Shown here piece after piece: positions 49,820 through 58,859 of a DNA stretch of 58,960 nucleotides; within the stretch, counting starts at the first letter, position 1, and the number at the start of each line of letters is the position of its first letter. Under the pieces are notes generated by a model. That model saw only the letters and a program-made list of their open reading frames with translations, was not told where the DNA came from and made no database searches. Source of the DNA: Lachnobacterium bovis (GTDB lineage Bacteria > Bacillota > Clostridia > Lachnospirales > Lachnospiraceae); the NCBI RefSeq assembly GCF_900111325.1, contig NZ_FOGW01000016.1, forward strand, positions 1-58,960. The letters run 5' to 3'. Position numbers and translations under genes: made by a program.

Positions 49820-51013
49820 ATGAACGTATTAGTTGTTAATTGTGGTAGTTCGTCACTAAAATATCAGCTTATTAATTCTGAAACAGAGAAGGTTTTAGCA
49901 AAGGGACTTTGCGAAAGAATTGGAATAGATGGACGTCTTGTATATCAGAAAAGCGGATTAGATAAAGAAATTTCAGAATTAGATATGCCAACTCACAAAC
50001 AGGCAATCCAATTTGTATTAGATGCTCTAGTTAACGATAAAACAGGTGCAATCAAAGATCTTAGTGAAATTGATGCAGTAGGCCATAGAGTTGTACATGG
50101 TGGAGAAAAGTTCTCATCATCAACAGTTCTTACTCCTGAAGTTTTAAAAGCTATTGAAGAATGTAATGATTTAGCACCACTTCATAATCCTGCTAACTTA
50201 ATCGGAATTAATGCATGTAAAGAATTAATGCCAAATGTTCCAATGGTAGGCGTTTTTGATACTGCTTTCCATCAGACAATGCCTGAAAAAGCGTATTTAT
50301 ACGGTTTGCCATACAAATATTATGAACAGTATAAAGTAAGAAGATATGGTTTCCACGGAACAAGCCACAGCTTTGTTTCAAAGAGAGCTGCTGAATTTTT
50401 AGGATTAGATATTAATAATTCAAAAATTATCGTGGCTCATTTAGGTAATGGAGCTTCAGTAACTGCTGTATTAAATGGAAAGAGTGTTGATACATCAATG
50501 GGACTTACACCTCTAGAAGGTCTTGTAATGGGTACACGTTCAGGTGATATTGATCCAGCAATTATGGAATTTATCGCCAAAAAAGAGAATTTATCAATTG
50601 AAGGCGTGATGAATGTATTAAATAAAGATTCAGGTATTCATGGAATTTCTGGTAAATCTTCAGATTTCAGAGATATCAGAGCAGGTGCTGCAGAAGGTGA
50701 TGAAAGATGTCAGGCTGCAATGGATGTTTTCTCTTACAGAGTAGCTAAATACATTGGTTCATATGTTGCAGCAATGAACGGTGTTGATGCAATTGCATTT
50801 ACAGCTGGTATCGGAGAGAACGTTGGAAAACTTCGTAAAAGTATCATGAGTTACTTCGATTATTTAGGAGTAAAAATGAATGACGAAGTTAACCTTGAAA
50901 CTATGGGAGATGAGGCTGTAATTTCTGAAGAAGATTCAAAAGTTAAAGTGTGTGTTATTCCAACAAATGAGGAATTAGCTATCTGCAGAGAAACAGTTGC
51001 TCTTGTAAAATAG
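49820..51013 (+). CDS. ackA: acetate kinase
   Basis: 397 residues, ASKHA fold. Motifs: NCGSSSLKYQL at the start, GHRVVHGGE, RRYGFHGTSH, VAHLGNGASV, TRSGDIDP and TAGIGEN. It makes ATP and acetate from acetyl phosphate, an energy step in fermentation. AGAGGAG precedes the ATG. pta is not adjacent. It is followed after 58 bases by yceD. Confidence 0.97.
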   Translation: MNVLVVNCGSSSLKYQLINSETEKVLAKGLCERIGIDGRLVYQKSGLDKEISELDMPTHKQAIQFVLDALVNDKTGAIKDLSEIDAVGHRVVHGGEKFSSSTVLTPEVLKAIEECNDLAPLHNPANLIGINACKELMPNVPMVGVFDTAFHQTMPEKAYLYGLPYKYYEQYKVRRYGFHGTSHSFVSKRAAEFLGLDINNSKIIVAHLGNGASVTAVLNGKSVDTSMGLTPLEGLVMGTRSGDIDPAIMEFIAKKENLSIEGVMNVLNKDSGIHGISGKSSDFRDIRAGAAEGDERCQAAMDVFSYRVAKYIGSYVAAMNGVDAIAFTAGIGENVGKLRKSIMSYFDYLGVKMNDEVNLETMGDEAVISEEDSKVKVCVIPTNEELAICRETVALVK

Positions 51014-51071
51014 TTATTGACAAAATGAAATCCGATATGTATAATTGTTTAGGTATGAATAGGAGTGTACA

Positions 51072-51596
51072 GTGATTATTAGTATTTCAGATTTATTAAA
51101 AACAGTTAACAAAGAAGAGACACATGTAGTAGAAATTGAGATGTCTACTATTAAGTCACGTTTAGGCGAATATCCTATTCGAGAAAAACATCCGGTCTCT
51201 CTTTTAATTAAGAATGTTGAGAACAAGAAGCTTCAAATTAAGGGAGAAGTCAAGATTACTCTTGATATACCGTGTAGTAGATGCTTGGAGATAGTTCCAA
51301 CAGCTATTGAATGTAGCATTGACAAAGAACTTAACATAGATAATGGTTCTGCTGTTGATGAAGATATGGAAACAACAGACTACCTGATTGGATTCAATTT
51401 GGATGTAGATAAGCTTGTCTACGCCGAAATTTTGGTGAACTGGCCAATGAAAGTTCTATGTAAGGAAGACTGCAAAGGCATTTGTAAGGTTTGTGGTACA
51501 AATCTTAACAAGAAAGAATGCGGTTGCCAAAGAACAGAGCTTGATCCAAGAATGGCAGCAATCCAAGAAGTATTTAATAAATTTAAGGAGGTGTAA
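51072..51596 (+). CDS. YceD/DUF177-family protein
   Basis: 174 residues of the DUF177 family that nearly always precedes rpmF. N-terminal beta-rich part with DIPCSRCLEIV; C-terminal zinc-ribbon-like Cys set in CKEDCKGICKVCGTNLN and ECGC. Implicated in large-subunit rRNA metabolism in other organisms. The start is GTG with AGGAG 6 bases upstream. rpmF begins 4 bases after its stop. Confidence 0.9.
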   Translation: MIISISDLLKTVNKEETHVVEIEMSTIKSRLGEYPIREKHPVSLLIKNVENKKLQIKGEVKITLDIPCSRCLEIVPTAIECSIDKELNIDNGSAVDEDMETTDYLIGFNLDVDKLVYAEILVNWPMKVLCKEDCKGICKVCGTNLNKKECGCQRTELDPRMAAIQEVFNKFKEV

Positions 51597-51600
51597 GCAA

Positions 51601-51783
51601 ATGTCTATTTGTCCAAAGAATAAATCTTCTAAAGGAAGAAGAGATAAGAGAAGAGCTAACTGGAAAATGAAAGCTCCAAACTTAGTAAAATGCAGCAATT
51701 GTGGAGAACTTATGATGCCACATAGAGTTTGTAAAAGCTGTGGATATTATTCAATGAAATCCATCGTTGAAAAAGCAAACTAA
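51601..51783 (+). CDS. rpmF: 50S ribosomal protein L32
   Basis: 60 residues, basic N-terminus (CPKNKSSKGRRDKRRANWKM) and a complete four-Cys zinc site (CSNC ... CKSC). It is therefore the zinc-containing C+ form. AAGGAGGTG precedes the ATG. A terminator follows, then plsX with its own promoter. Confidence 0.95.
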   Translation: MSICPKNKSSKGRRDKRRANWKMKAPNLVKCSNCGELMMPHRVCKSCGYYSMKSIVEKAN

Positions 51784-51797
51784 TTATAGCATATGTT

Positions 51798-51829
51798 AGG
51801 CCTTCTGGTTGTATTCCAGAAGGTCTTTT
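51798..51829 (+). terminator. terminator after rpmF
   Basis: Stem AGGCCTTCTGG (51798-51808) / CCAGAAGGTCT (51816-51826, one G-U pair) with a 7-base loop and a T run. Confidence 0.85.
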
Positions 51830-51852
51830 GCTGTTATAGACCCACTTTATCC

Positions 51853-51881
51853 TTGATTTATATATAGACTTATAGTATATT
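51853..51881 (+). promoter_or_regulatory. plsX promoter
   Basis: TTGATT (51853-51858), 17-base spacer, TATATT (51876-51881). No FapR-type palindrome is obvious. Confidence 0.5.
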
Positions 51882-51909
51882 TTTAATAGACACGTAAGGA
51901 GGAGAGGTT

Positions 51910-52947
51910 ATGCAGGACGTTACAGTTGTTGCACTTGATGCAATGGGTGGAGATAATGCTCCACAGGAAGCAATTAAAGGTGCAATTAACGCAGTTAAAG
52001 CAAGAAGTGATATAAAAGTTTTATTAGTAGGGCAGCAAAGCATTATTACAAAAGAATTAGAGAAATATACATATCCTACAGAGCAAATCGAAATAGTAGA
52101 TGCTCCAGAAGTGATTGAAATGGCTGAGCCACCTGTTATGGCTATTCGTAAGAAGAAACAGTCTTCAATCGTAATAGGTATGAATTTAGTTAAGAAAAAA
52201 AATGCAGACGCTTTTGTTTCAGCAGGAAGTTCAGGAGCAGTTCTAGTAGGCGGTCAAGTTATAGTTGGTCGTATTCGTGGTATAGAAAGACCTCCACTTG
52301 CTCCACTTATTCCAACAGAAAAGGGCGTGTCATTGTTGATAGATTGTGGCGCTAATGTAGATGCTAGATCATCTCATCTTGTACAATTTGCAAAAATGGG
52401 ATCAATTTACATGGAAAATGTAGTGGGTGTTAAGAATCCTAAAGTTGCAATTGTTAATATTGGCGCAGAAGAAGAGAAAGGCAATGCTCTTGTAAAAGAA
52501 ACATTCCCATTACTTAAAGAATGTAAAGATATTAATTTCGTTGGTAGTATTGAGGCTAGAGATATTCCTAATGGATATGCAGATGTAATTGTTTGTGAGG
52601 CATTCACAGGAAATGTAATTTTGAAATTATATGAGGGACTAAGTACAACATTGTTACGCGTTGTAAAAAAAGGTCTTATGTCAACATTAAGAAGTAAAAT
52701 TGGTGCATTAATGGTTAAACCAGCACTTAAGAAGACTCTTAAAGCGTTTGATGCAACAGAGTACGGCGGAGCACCATTACTTGGCTTAAATGGACTTGTA
52801 GTTAAAACTCATGGTAGTTCAAAAGCTAAAGAAATTACAAATTCTATTTTTCAATGTGTTACATTTAGGGAACAAATGATAAATGAGAAAATTAAAGAAA
52901 AAATAGTCGATAACACTACTAAGGAAGAGTTGTCTGATGATAAATAA
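51910..52947 (+). CDS. plsX: phosphate acyltransferase PlsX
   Basis: 345 residues. Motifs: ALDAMGGDNAPQ at the start, VSAGSSGAVL, GCID-type LLIDCGANVD, FVGSIEARDIPNG and EAFTGNVILKLYEG. It makes acyl phosphate from acyl-ACP and starts membrane phospholipid synthesis. AAGGAGGAGAGG precedes the ATG. acpP follows 25 bases later, matching its substrate carrier. Confidence 0.95.
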   Translation: MQDVTVVALDAMGGDNAPQEAIKGAINAVKARSDIKVLLVGQQSIITKELEKYTYPTEQIEIVDAPEVIEMAEPPVMAIRKKKQSSIVIGMNLVKKKNADAFVSAGSSGAVLVGGQVIVGRIRGIERPPLAPLIPTEKGVSLLIDCGANVDARSSHLVQFAKMGSIYMENVVGVKNPKVAIVNIGAEEEKGNALVKETFPLLKECKDINFVGSIEARDIPNGYADVIVCEAFTGNVILKLYEGLSTTLLRVVKKGLMSTLRSKIGALMVKPALKKTLKAFDATEYGGAPLLGLNGLVVKTHGSSKAKEITNSIFQCVTFREQMINEKIKEKIVDNTTKEELSDDK

Positions 52948-52972
52948 TTAATATAGGAAAGGATATGTAAAT

Positions 52973-53212
52973 ATGGAATTTGAAAAAATTAAAGCAATTA
53001 TCGTTGATGTATTAAACGTTGACGAAAGTGAAATCACAAAAGAAACAACATTCGTAGATGATCTTGGAGCTGATTCACTTGATGTTTTCCAAATTATTAT
53101 GGGAATCGAGGAAGAATTTGGCATTGAAATACCAAATGAAGAAGCTGAAAGTATTATAACTGTAGGTGATGCTGTTGATAAAATAAAAGCAGTTACTAGA
53201 AATCAAGATTAA
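52973..53212 (+). CDS. acpP: acyl carrier protein
   Basis: 79 residues, acidic, with the phosphopantetheine serine in GADSLDVFQI. It carries growing fatty acids, and is a likely substrate of a phosphopantetheinyl transferase such as that at 31692-32387 or of AcpS. GGAAAGGA precedes the ATG. A stem CACCCACCG (53240-53248) / CGGTGGGTG (53280-53288) lies just downstream, without a strong T run. Confidence 0.95.
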   Translation: MEFEKIKAIIVDVLNVDESEITKETTFVDDLGADSLDVFQIIMGIEEEFGIEIPNEEAESIITVGDAVDKIKAVTRNQD

Positions 53213-53239
53213 TTAATAAGTTGCTATATGATATTTATT

Positions 53240-53288
53240 CACCCACCGCAGTATTAGATTGTGATTCAATTTAGTACTCCGGTGGGTG
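53240..53288 (+). other. hairpin between acpP and rnc
   Basis: A 9-bp GC-rich stem CACCCACCG (53240-53248) / CGGTGGGTG (53280-53288), with GTA/TAC above it. It is followed by TCTGTTATAATT rather than a T run, so it may be an mRNA processing or weak termination point; the TATAAT after it (53292-53299 region) could also start an rnc transcript. Confidence 0.5.
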
Positions 53289-53320
53289 TCTGTTATAATT
53301 AGATAAAGAAGGAGAAAAAA

Positions 53321-54013
53321 GTGTCAACTAATTTAAAAGAATTTCAAGAAATTATTAAATATGAATTTAAAAAAGAAGGTTTGTTAAGACAAGCGTTAAC
53401 ACATAGTTCTTATGCAAATGAAAAAAAATTAAAAAAATTCTCAGATAACGAAAGACTAGAATTTTTAGGAGATGCTGTTCTTGAGATAGTTTCAAGTGAG
53501 TATTTATATCTTAATTATCCAGATGTACAAGAGGGAAAATTAACAAGATTAAGAGCAAGTATGGTATGTGAACCAACTTTAGCATTATGTACAGAAGAAA
53601 TTGGATTAGGTAAATATTTATATTTGGGTAATGGTGAAGATAAAACTGGAGGAAGAAAAAGAAAATCTATTTTATCAGACGCATTAGAGGCAATTATTGG
53701 AGCAATATATTTAGATGGTGGTTTTGCTAGTGCAAAAGAGTTTGTTAATAATTTTATTTTAAAAGATATTGAACAAAAACAACTCTTTTATGATAGCAAG
53801 ACTATCTTGCAAGAAGTAGTGCAAGGTGAACATAAAGAGCTTCAATATATAGTTGTTAAAGAAGAAGGTCCAGATCATGATAAAACTTTTACAGTTGAGG
53901 CGTGGTTAGATGGTGAGAAAATTGAAACCGGAACAGGACATACTAAAAAAGCAGCTGAACAAAATGCTGCATATAAAACATTATTAAAAGTAAAACCAGA
54001 CATAAGGGGATAA
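53321..54013 (+). CDS. rnc: ribonuclease III
   Basis: 230 residues. N-terminal endonuclease domain with NERLEFLGDAVLE (signature) and DALEAIIGAIYLDGG, C-terminal double-stranded RNA-binding domain (~160-228). Cuts rRNA precursors and other double-stranded RNA. GTG start with AAGGAG 8 bases upstream. smc follows after 3 bases. Confidence 0.95.
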   Translation: MSTNLKEFQEIIKYEFKKEGLLRQALTHSSYANEKKLKKFSDNERLEFLGDAVLEIVSSEYLYLNYPDVQEGKLTRLRASMVCEPTLALCTEEIGLGKYLYLGNGEDKTGGRKRKSILSDALEAIIGAIYLDGGFASAKEFVNNFILKDIEQKQLFYDSKTILQEVVQGEHKELQYIVVKEEGPDHDKTFTVEAWLDGEKIETGTGHTKKAAEQNAAYKTLLKVKPDIRG

Positions 54014-54016
54014 AGA

Positions 54017-57000
54017 ATGTATTTAAAAAGTTTAGAGGTTCACGGATTTAAATCTTTTGCCAATAAAATAGTGTTTGATTTTCACAATGGAATAACAGGT
54101 ATTGTTGGACCTAATGGAAGTGGAAAAAGTAATGTAGCTGATGCTGTTCGTTGGGTACTAGGTGAGCAGAGTGCGAGACAATTAAGAGGAGCGTCTATGC
54201 AAGATGTTATTTTTGCGGGAACAGAAAATCGCAAGCCTTTAAGTTACGCTTATGTTGCAATCACGCTTGATAATTCTGATCATCAACTTGCAATTGATTA
54301 TGAAGAGGTAACAATTGCAAGACGAGTTTATCGCTCGGGTGAAAGTGAGTATTTGATTAATGGTAGTCCATGTCGATTGAAGGATGTATCAGAATTATTT
54401 TACGATACTGGTATTGGTAAAGAAGGATATTCAATAATCGGTCAGGGTCAGATTGATAAGATTTTAAGTGGCCGACCTGAAGAAAAAAGAGAATTATTTG
54501 ATGAAGCTGCAGGTATCGTCAAGTTCAAAAAACGTAAAGTTACAGCACAAAGAAAGCTTGAAGAGGAGAGAGAAAATCTTGTCAGAGTAAATGATATTTT
54601 ATCAGAATTAGAACGACAAGTTGGACCTCTAGAGAAGCAATCCGCTAAAGCAAAGGATTACTTAAAATACAAAGAAAACCTTAAAAAATATGAAGTCAAT
54701 AAGTTTCTTATGGAAAATAAGAGATTAGAGACCGAAAAGAATGATGTTGAAGAAAAGTTTAAAATAGCAGATTCTCAAAAAAATGAAGTTTCAAAGAATT
54801 ACCAAAATATTAAAAATGAGTATGAGAAACTTGAACAGGATATTGAAAAGATTGATTCGATAATTAATGAGACAAAAGAAAATATTAATAATTCGTCTCT
54901 TAATAAAAATCGATTAGAAGGCCAAATCAATGTTTTGAAGGAGCAGATTAAAGCAGCAGAGAATACTGACGAACATTTTAAAAATAGATTAAATTCTATT
55001 GAAGAAGATAAGCTTGAAAAAGAAAAATCAAAGAGAGAATATCTTAGAAAACAAGAAGAAATAGAAGCAAATAAGCTTGAAATTTCGAGTGAACGCGAAA
55101 AGATTGAGACCCAAGTTAATGATTTAAAGAAAGAAAATCATTCAAAAAGAGCGCTCCTAGATGAAAGTCAAGCAAATATTATCCATAATATTAAGGATAA
55201 GACATTATTAGAAGGTAAGAAACAACAGCAGAAAACTTTAATTGAACAAATTAATATTAGAAAAGCTCAGCTTAATCAGCGTCTTTTAGCACGAAAAAGT
55301 GAAGAGGAAGATATTGATTCAAATGTTAAAGAGTTTGAAAAAGTAGTAGAAGATGTAAATGCTAGAATTGATGAAGTAAAGAAAAAACAACAAGAAGCAG
55401 AGCATAATGTTGCTTCTTGGAAGAATAAATTAAAAGAAAATTCCAAACAAATAGAAGAAAATAATGAGAAATATCATAAGGTTTCTTCTAAATTAGAAAC
55501 GTTAAAAAATATTGCTGAAAGATATGAAGGTTTCGGTAATAGCGTTAAAAGAGTAATGGAACAAAAGACGCAAAATCCTAAGATTTGTGGTGTTGTATCT
55601 GACTTGATTAAGGCAGAAAAGAAGTACGAAATAGCTATTGAAACAGCTCTTGGAGGTAACGTTCAAAATATTGTTACAGAAGATGAGGCTACAGCAAAAG
55701 AAATGATTGAATTTTTGAAGAAAAATCGATATGGACGTGCTACATTTTTGCCTGTTACTAGCGTTACTGGACGAAAAAATCCAAAAAGTGAAGAAGCGCT
55801 TGAGTGTCAAGGCGCAATTGGAATGGCAAACGAATTAGTTGATTGTGATTCGAAATTCAATGAAATTTGTGCATATCTTTTAGGACGTGTTATCGTAGTA
55901 GATAATATTGATAATGCGTTAGCAATTGCTAAAAAGTTTAAATATTCGCTTCATATGGTTACATTAGATGGTGAATATTTAAGCCCAGGTGGAACTCTTG
56001 CTGGTGGTGCTTTCAAAAATGCATCTAATCTTTTATCTAGAAAACGTGAGATTGAAGATTTAGAAAAAGAATTAGAAAAAGCAATTGAAATGAAAGAAAA
56101 GTTAAAATCTAGACGTGGTGATATTGATACTGCAAGAATTTTAAATGAAGATGAAAATAATTCTTTAAGAAAACAATTACAAGAATTACGTTTAGAAAAA
56201 AATACTGCCGATTTGAATTTAAAAAGAGTTAAAGAACAAAAAGGTAAGAGTGATGATATTTATCAAACTCTTAGAAAAGAAAATGAAGAAATAGAAAAAC
56301 AATTATTAGACATAAATAATCAAACTAAAGAAATTGATGAGCAATTAGAAAATGCTCAAAATGAAACTACAAGATTGGAAAAATTATCTTTAGAGTTAAA
56401 GGTTCAAATTGATGATGATCTTAAAAAAGAGGACGCTGCGGCAGAAAAATTAGCAGATATCAAATTAAAGGAAGCTAATATTATCCAAGAAGTTAATTAC
56501 ATCAAAGAAAATATTGAACGTTTAAATGAAGAAATTTCTAAATTTGATAAAGAAAAGGCTGAATTGATTGCTAATGCAAGTATGGCAAAAGAAGAAATAG
56601 AAGCAAAGAAGAATTCGATAGAAGAAATTCAAAAAACTATTGCAAATTCTTCAGATGCATACTCTAAATGGCAAGAAACTCTTCAAGAAAATATTAAGAA
56701 GAAAGAAGAGTTGTCGGCTATTCATAAAGGTTTTTTTGAAAAACAAGAAGAGGTAACTAATAAGCTTAGTCTTCTTGATAAGGAAATCTTTAGATTAAAT
56801 TCTCAAAAAGAGAAATTAGTAGAAGAACATGACAGAAAGACTAATTATATGTGGAATGAATATGAGTTGACACCTCATGCTGCACTTGAATTAGAAAGTG
56901 AAGAGTTTACTAATGAAGATCAACTAAGAAAAATGATTCATGATACTAAAGAAGATATAAAAAAATTAGGTGATGTCAATGTTAATGCTATAGAAGAATA

Positions 57001-57577
57001 TAAAGAAGTTTCTACAAGATATGAATTTTTAAAAACACAGCATGATGACTTGATAAAGGCTGAAGAATCACTAGTTGGAATAATTGCTGACTTAGACGAA
57101 GGTATGAGAAAGCAATTTACAGAAAAATTTAGCGAAATTCAAACAACATTTAATGAAACATTTAAGAAATTATTTGGTGGTGGAAAGGGTTCTCTTGAAT
57201 TAGCAGAAGGAGAAGACATTTTAGAATGTGGAATTAAAATTATTGCACAGCCACCAGGAAAAAAATTACAAAATATGATGCAATTATCCGGTGGAGAAAA
57301 AGCGCTTACGGCTATAGCTTTATTGTTTGCAATTCAAGCGTTAAAGCCATCTCCATTCTGTTTGTTAGATGAAATTGAAGCTGCTTTAGATGATTCTAAC
57401 GTATCAAAATACGCCAATTATCTAAGTAATTTAACAAATCACACTCAATTTATTGTTATTACTCATAGACGTGGAACAATGAATGCGGCAGACAGACTGT
57501 ATGGTATTACAATGCAAGAAAAAGGTGTGTCTACATTAGTTTCTGTAGATTTGATTGAAAAAGACTTGTCGGAGTAA
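54017..57577 (+). CDS. smc: chromosome segregation protein SMC
   Basis: 1186 residues. N-terminal ATPase half with Walker A GPNGSGKSNVADAVRWVLGE; long coiled coil; hinge (~515-660, KICGVVSDLIKAEKKYE through GGTLAGG); second coiled coil; C-terminal half with LSGGEKALTAIALLFA and Walker B FCLLDEIEAALDD. It compacts and helps to separate sister chromosomes. Directly downstream of rnc and upstream of ftsY, the usual Firmicute order. Confidence 0.97.
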   Translation: MYLKSLEVHGFKSFANKIVFDFHNGITGIVGPNGSGKSNVADAVRWVLGEQSARQLRGASMQDVIFAGTENRKPLSYAYVAITLDNSDHQLAIDYEEVTIARRVYRSGESEYLINGSPCRLKDVSELFYDTGIGKEGYSIIGQGQIDKILSGRPEEKRELFDEAAGIVKFKKRKVTAQRKLEEERENLVRVNDILSELERQVGPLEKQSAKAKDYLKYKENLKKYEVNKFLMENKRLETEKNDVEEKFKIADSQKNEVSKNYQNIKNEYEKLEQDIEKIDSIINETKENINNSSLNKNRLEGQINVLKEQIKAAENTDEHFKNRLNSIEEDKLEKEKSKREYLRKQEEIEANKLEISSEREKIETQVNDLKKENHSKRALLDESQANIIHNIKDKTLLEGKKQQQKTLIEQINIRKAQLNQRLLARKSEEEDIDSNVKEFEKVVEDVNARIDEVKKKQQEAEHNVASWKNKLKENSKQIEENNEKYHKVSSKLETLKNIAERYEGFGNSVKRVMEQKTQNPKICGVVSDLIKAEKKYEIAIETALGGNVQNIVTEDEATAKEMIEFLKKNRYGRATFLPVTSVTGRKNPKSEEALECQGAIGMANELVDCDSKFNEICAYLLGRVIVVDNIDNALAIAKKFKYSLHMVTLDGEYLSPGGTLAGGAFKNASNLLSRKREIEDLEKELEKAIEMKEKLKSRRGDIDTARILNEDENNSLRKQLQELRLEKNTADLNLKRVKEQKGKSDDIYQTLRKENEEIEKQLLDINNQTKEIDEQLENAQNETTRLEKLSLELKVQIDDDLKKEDAAAEKLADIKLKEANIIQEVNYIKENIERLNEEISKFDKEKAELIANASMAKEEIEAKKNSIEEIQKTIANSSDAYSKWQETLQENIKKKEELSAIHKGFFEKQEEVTNKLSLLDKEIFRLNSQKEKLVEEHDRKTNYMWNEYELTPHAALELESEEFTNEDQLRKMIHDTKEDIKKLGDVNVNAIEEYKEVSTRYEFLKTQHDDLIKAEESLVGIIADLDEGMRKQFTEKFSEIQTTFNETFKKLFGGGKGSLELAEGEDILECGIKIIAQPPGKKLQNMMQLSGGEKALTAIALLFAIQALKPSPFCLLDEIEAALDDSNVSKYANYLSNLTNHTQFIVITHRRGTMNAADRLYGITMQEKGVSTLVSVDLIEKDLSE

Positions 57578-57603
57578 TATAATGGATATTGTATATTAAT
57601 TAT

Positions 57604-57631
57604 TGGGTATGTAATTAATTTTACATACCCA
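57604..57631 (+). other. hairpin between smc and ftsY
   Basis: An 11-bp perfect stem TGGGTATGTAA (57604-57614) / TTACATACCCA (57621-57631) with loop TTAATT. No T run follows, so termination is unlikely to be efficient. Confidence 0.6.
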
Positions 57632-57665
57632 TAAATGTTATAAATTAAACGAAAGGGAAAGATAT

Positions 57666-58664
57666 ATGTTTAATTTCGAAAAAAATATTGAAAAAAATTT
57701 AGAAGCTCAAATGAGCGTAAAAGAGGAAAAAAAAGAAAAGAAGGGCTTTTTTAAAAGACTTGTAGAAGGACTTAGTAAAACAAGAAATAATATTGTTTCT
57801 GGTTTAGATAGTGTTTTTAGTGGTTTTTCTAAAATTGATGAAGAATTTTATGAAGAATTAGAAGAAATTCTTATTATGGGTGATTTAGGAGTTCGTGCAA
57901 CAGTACAAATATTAGATGAACTTCGTGAAAAAGTAAAAGAAAATCACATCAAAGAACCACAGGAGTGTAAACAATTATTAATTGATAGTATTAGAAATCA
58001 AATGAAAGTTGATTCTACAGACTATAAATTTGAAAATGAAAAATCAGTTGTTTTAATTATTGGTGTAAATGGCGTAGGAAAAACAACAACTGTTGGTAAA
58101 TTGGCTGGAAAATTTAAAGCTGAAGGAAAAAAAGTTGTAATTGCTGGTGCAGATACATTTAGAGCTGCAGCCGGAGATCAATTAAAAGAATGGGCCAACA
58201 GAAGTGGCGTTGATATGATTGGCGGAACAGAGGGAGCTGATCCAGGTTCTGTAGTATATGATGCAGTAGCTGCCGCTAAAGCAAGAAACGCTGATTTATT
58301 ATTAGTTGATACAGCAGGTAGACTTCATAACAAGAAAAACTTAATGAATGAGTTAGGTAAAATTAATAGAATAATTGAAAAAGAGTATGCTGGAGTTTAT
58401 AAAGAAACTTTAGTAGTATTAGATGCAACAACAGGACAAAATGCTCTTGCACAGGCAAAAGAGTTTTCTGAAGTGGCTAACATTACAGGTATTGTTTTGA
58501 CAAAAATGGATGGAACAGCAAAAGGTGGTATCGCCGTTGCAATTCAGTCAGAATTATCTGTACCGGTTAAATATATTGGAGTTGGTGAAACTATTGATGA
58601 TTTACAAAAATTTGATGCAGATGAATTTATAAATGCATTATTTGCAGTAAACGAAGATCAATAA
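57666..58664 (+). CDS. ftsY: signal recognition particle receptor FtsY
   Basis: 332 residues. A short charged N-terminal part (~1-30), then the NG GTPase: G1 GVNGVGKTTTVGKLAG, DTFRAAAGDQLKEW, G3 VDTAGRLHNKKNLMNEL, G4 TKMDGTAKGG, and a closing GVGETIDDLQKFD. It docks ribosomes carrying membrane proteins at the membrane together with Ffh. AAGGGAAAG precedes the ATG. ylxM-ffh, which often follow, are not reached; an IS110-type transposase end comes instead. Confidence 0.96.
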   Translation: MFNFEKNIEKNLEAQMSVKEEKKEKKGFFKRLVEGLSKTRNNIVSGLDSVFSGFSKIDEEFYEELEEILIMGDLGVRATVQILDELREKVKENHIKEPQECKQLLIDSIRNQMKVDSTDYKFENEKSVVLIIGVNGVGKTTTVGKLAGKFKAEGKKVVIAGADTFRAAAGDQLKEWANRSGVDMIGGTEGADPGSVVYDAVAAAKARNADLLLVDTAGRLHNKKNLMNELGKINRIIEKEYAGVYKETLVVLDATTGQNALAQAKEFSEVANITGIVLTKMDGTAKGGIAVAIQSELSVPVKYIGVGETIDDLQKFDADEFINALFAVNEDQ

Positions 58665-58859
58665 TTTTATAGATATGTTTTTAATAAGAAAGACTAACTA
58701 TTAAAAGTCAAGTTAAAAAATGATATTTTTTGATTAAAGTGCAGAAATGCATTTTAGATATATTTTGAACTCAGTTGGAGTTCTATGAACCTTGAAAACT
58801 GCATGACAAAAAGAGCATCTATGTAGGTGCTCAAAAAAGGAGTATTGAATTAGAAAAAG
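58665..58859. other. non-coding region with rRNA-spacer-like sequence next to an IS end
   Basis: 195 bases without a gene. GAACTC (58767-58772) / GAGTTC (58778-58783) forms a hairpin directly followed by TGAACCTTGAAAACT (58786-58800), very like the boxA-containing leader/spacer of Firmicute rRNA operons, but no rRNA gene follows. GAGCATC (58813-58819) / GGTGCTC (58826-58832) with AAAAA to its left is an intrinsic terminator on the minus strand for the transposase. The IS boundary cannot be fixed from one end. Confidence 0.5.

Noticed and set aside
58786..58805. Start of a second rRNA operon after ftsY
   Set aside because: The boxA-like sequence is not followed by 16S or 23S sequence; a transposase reading frame on the other strand occupies the following bases.
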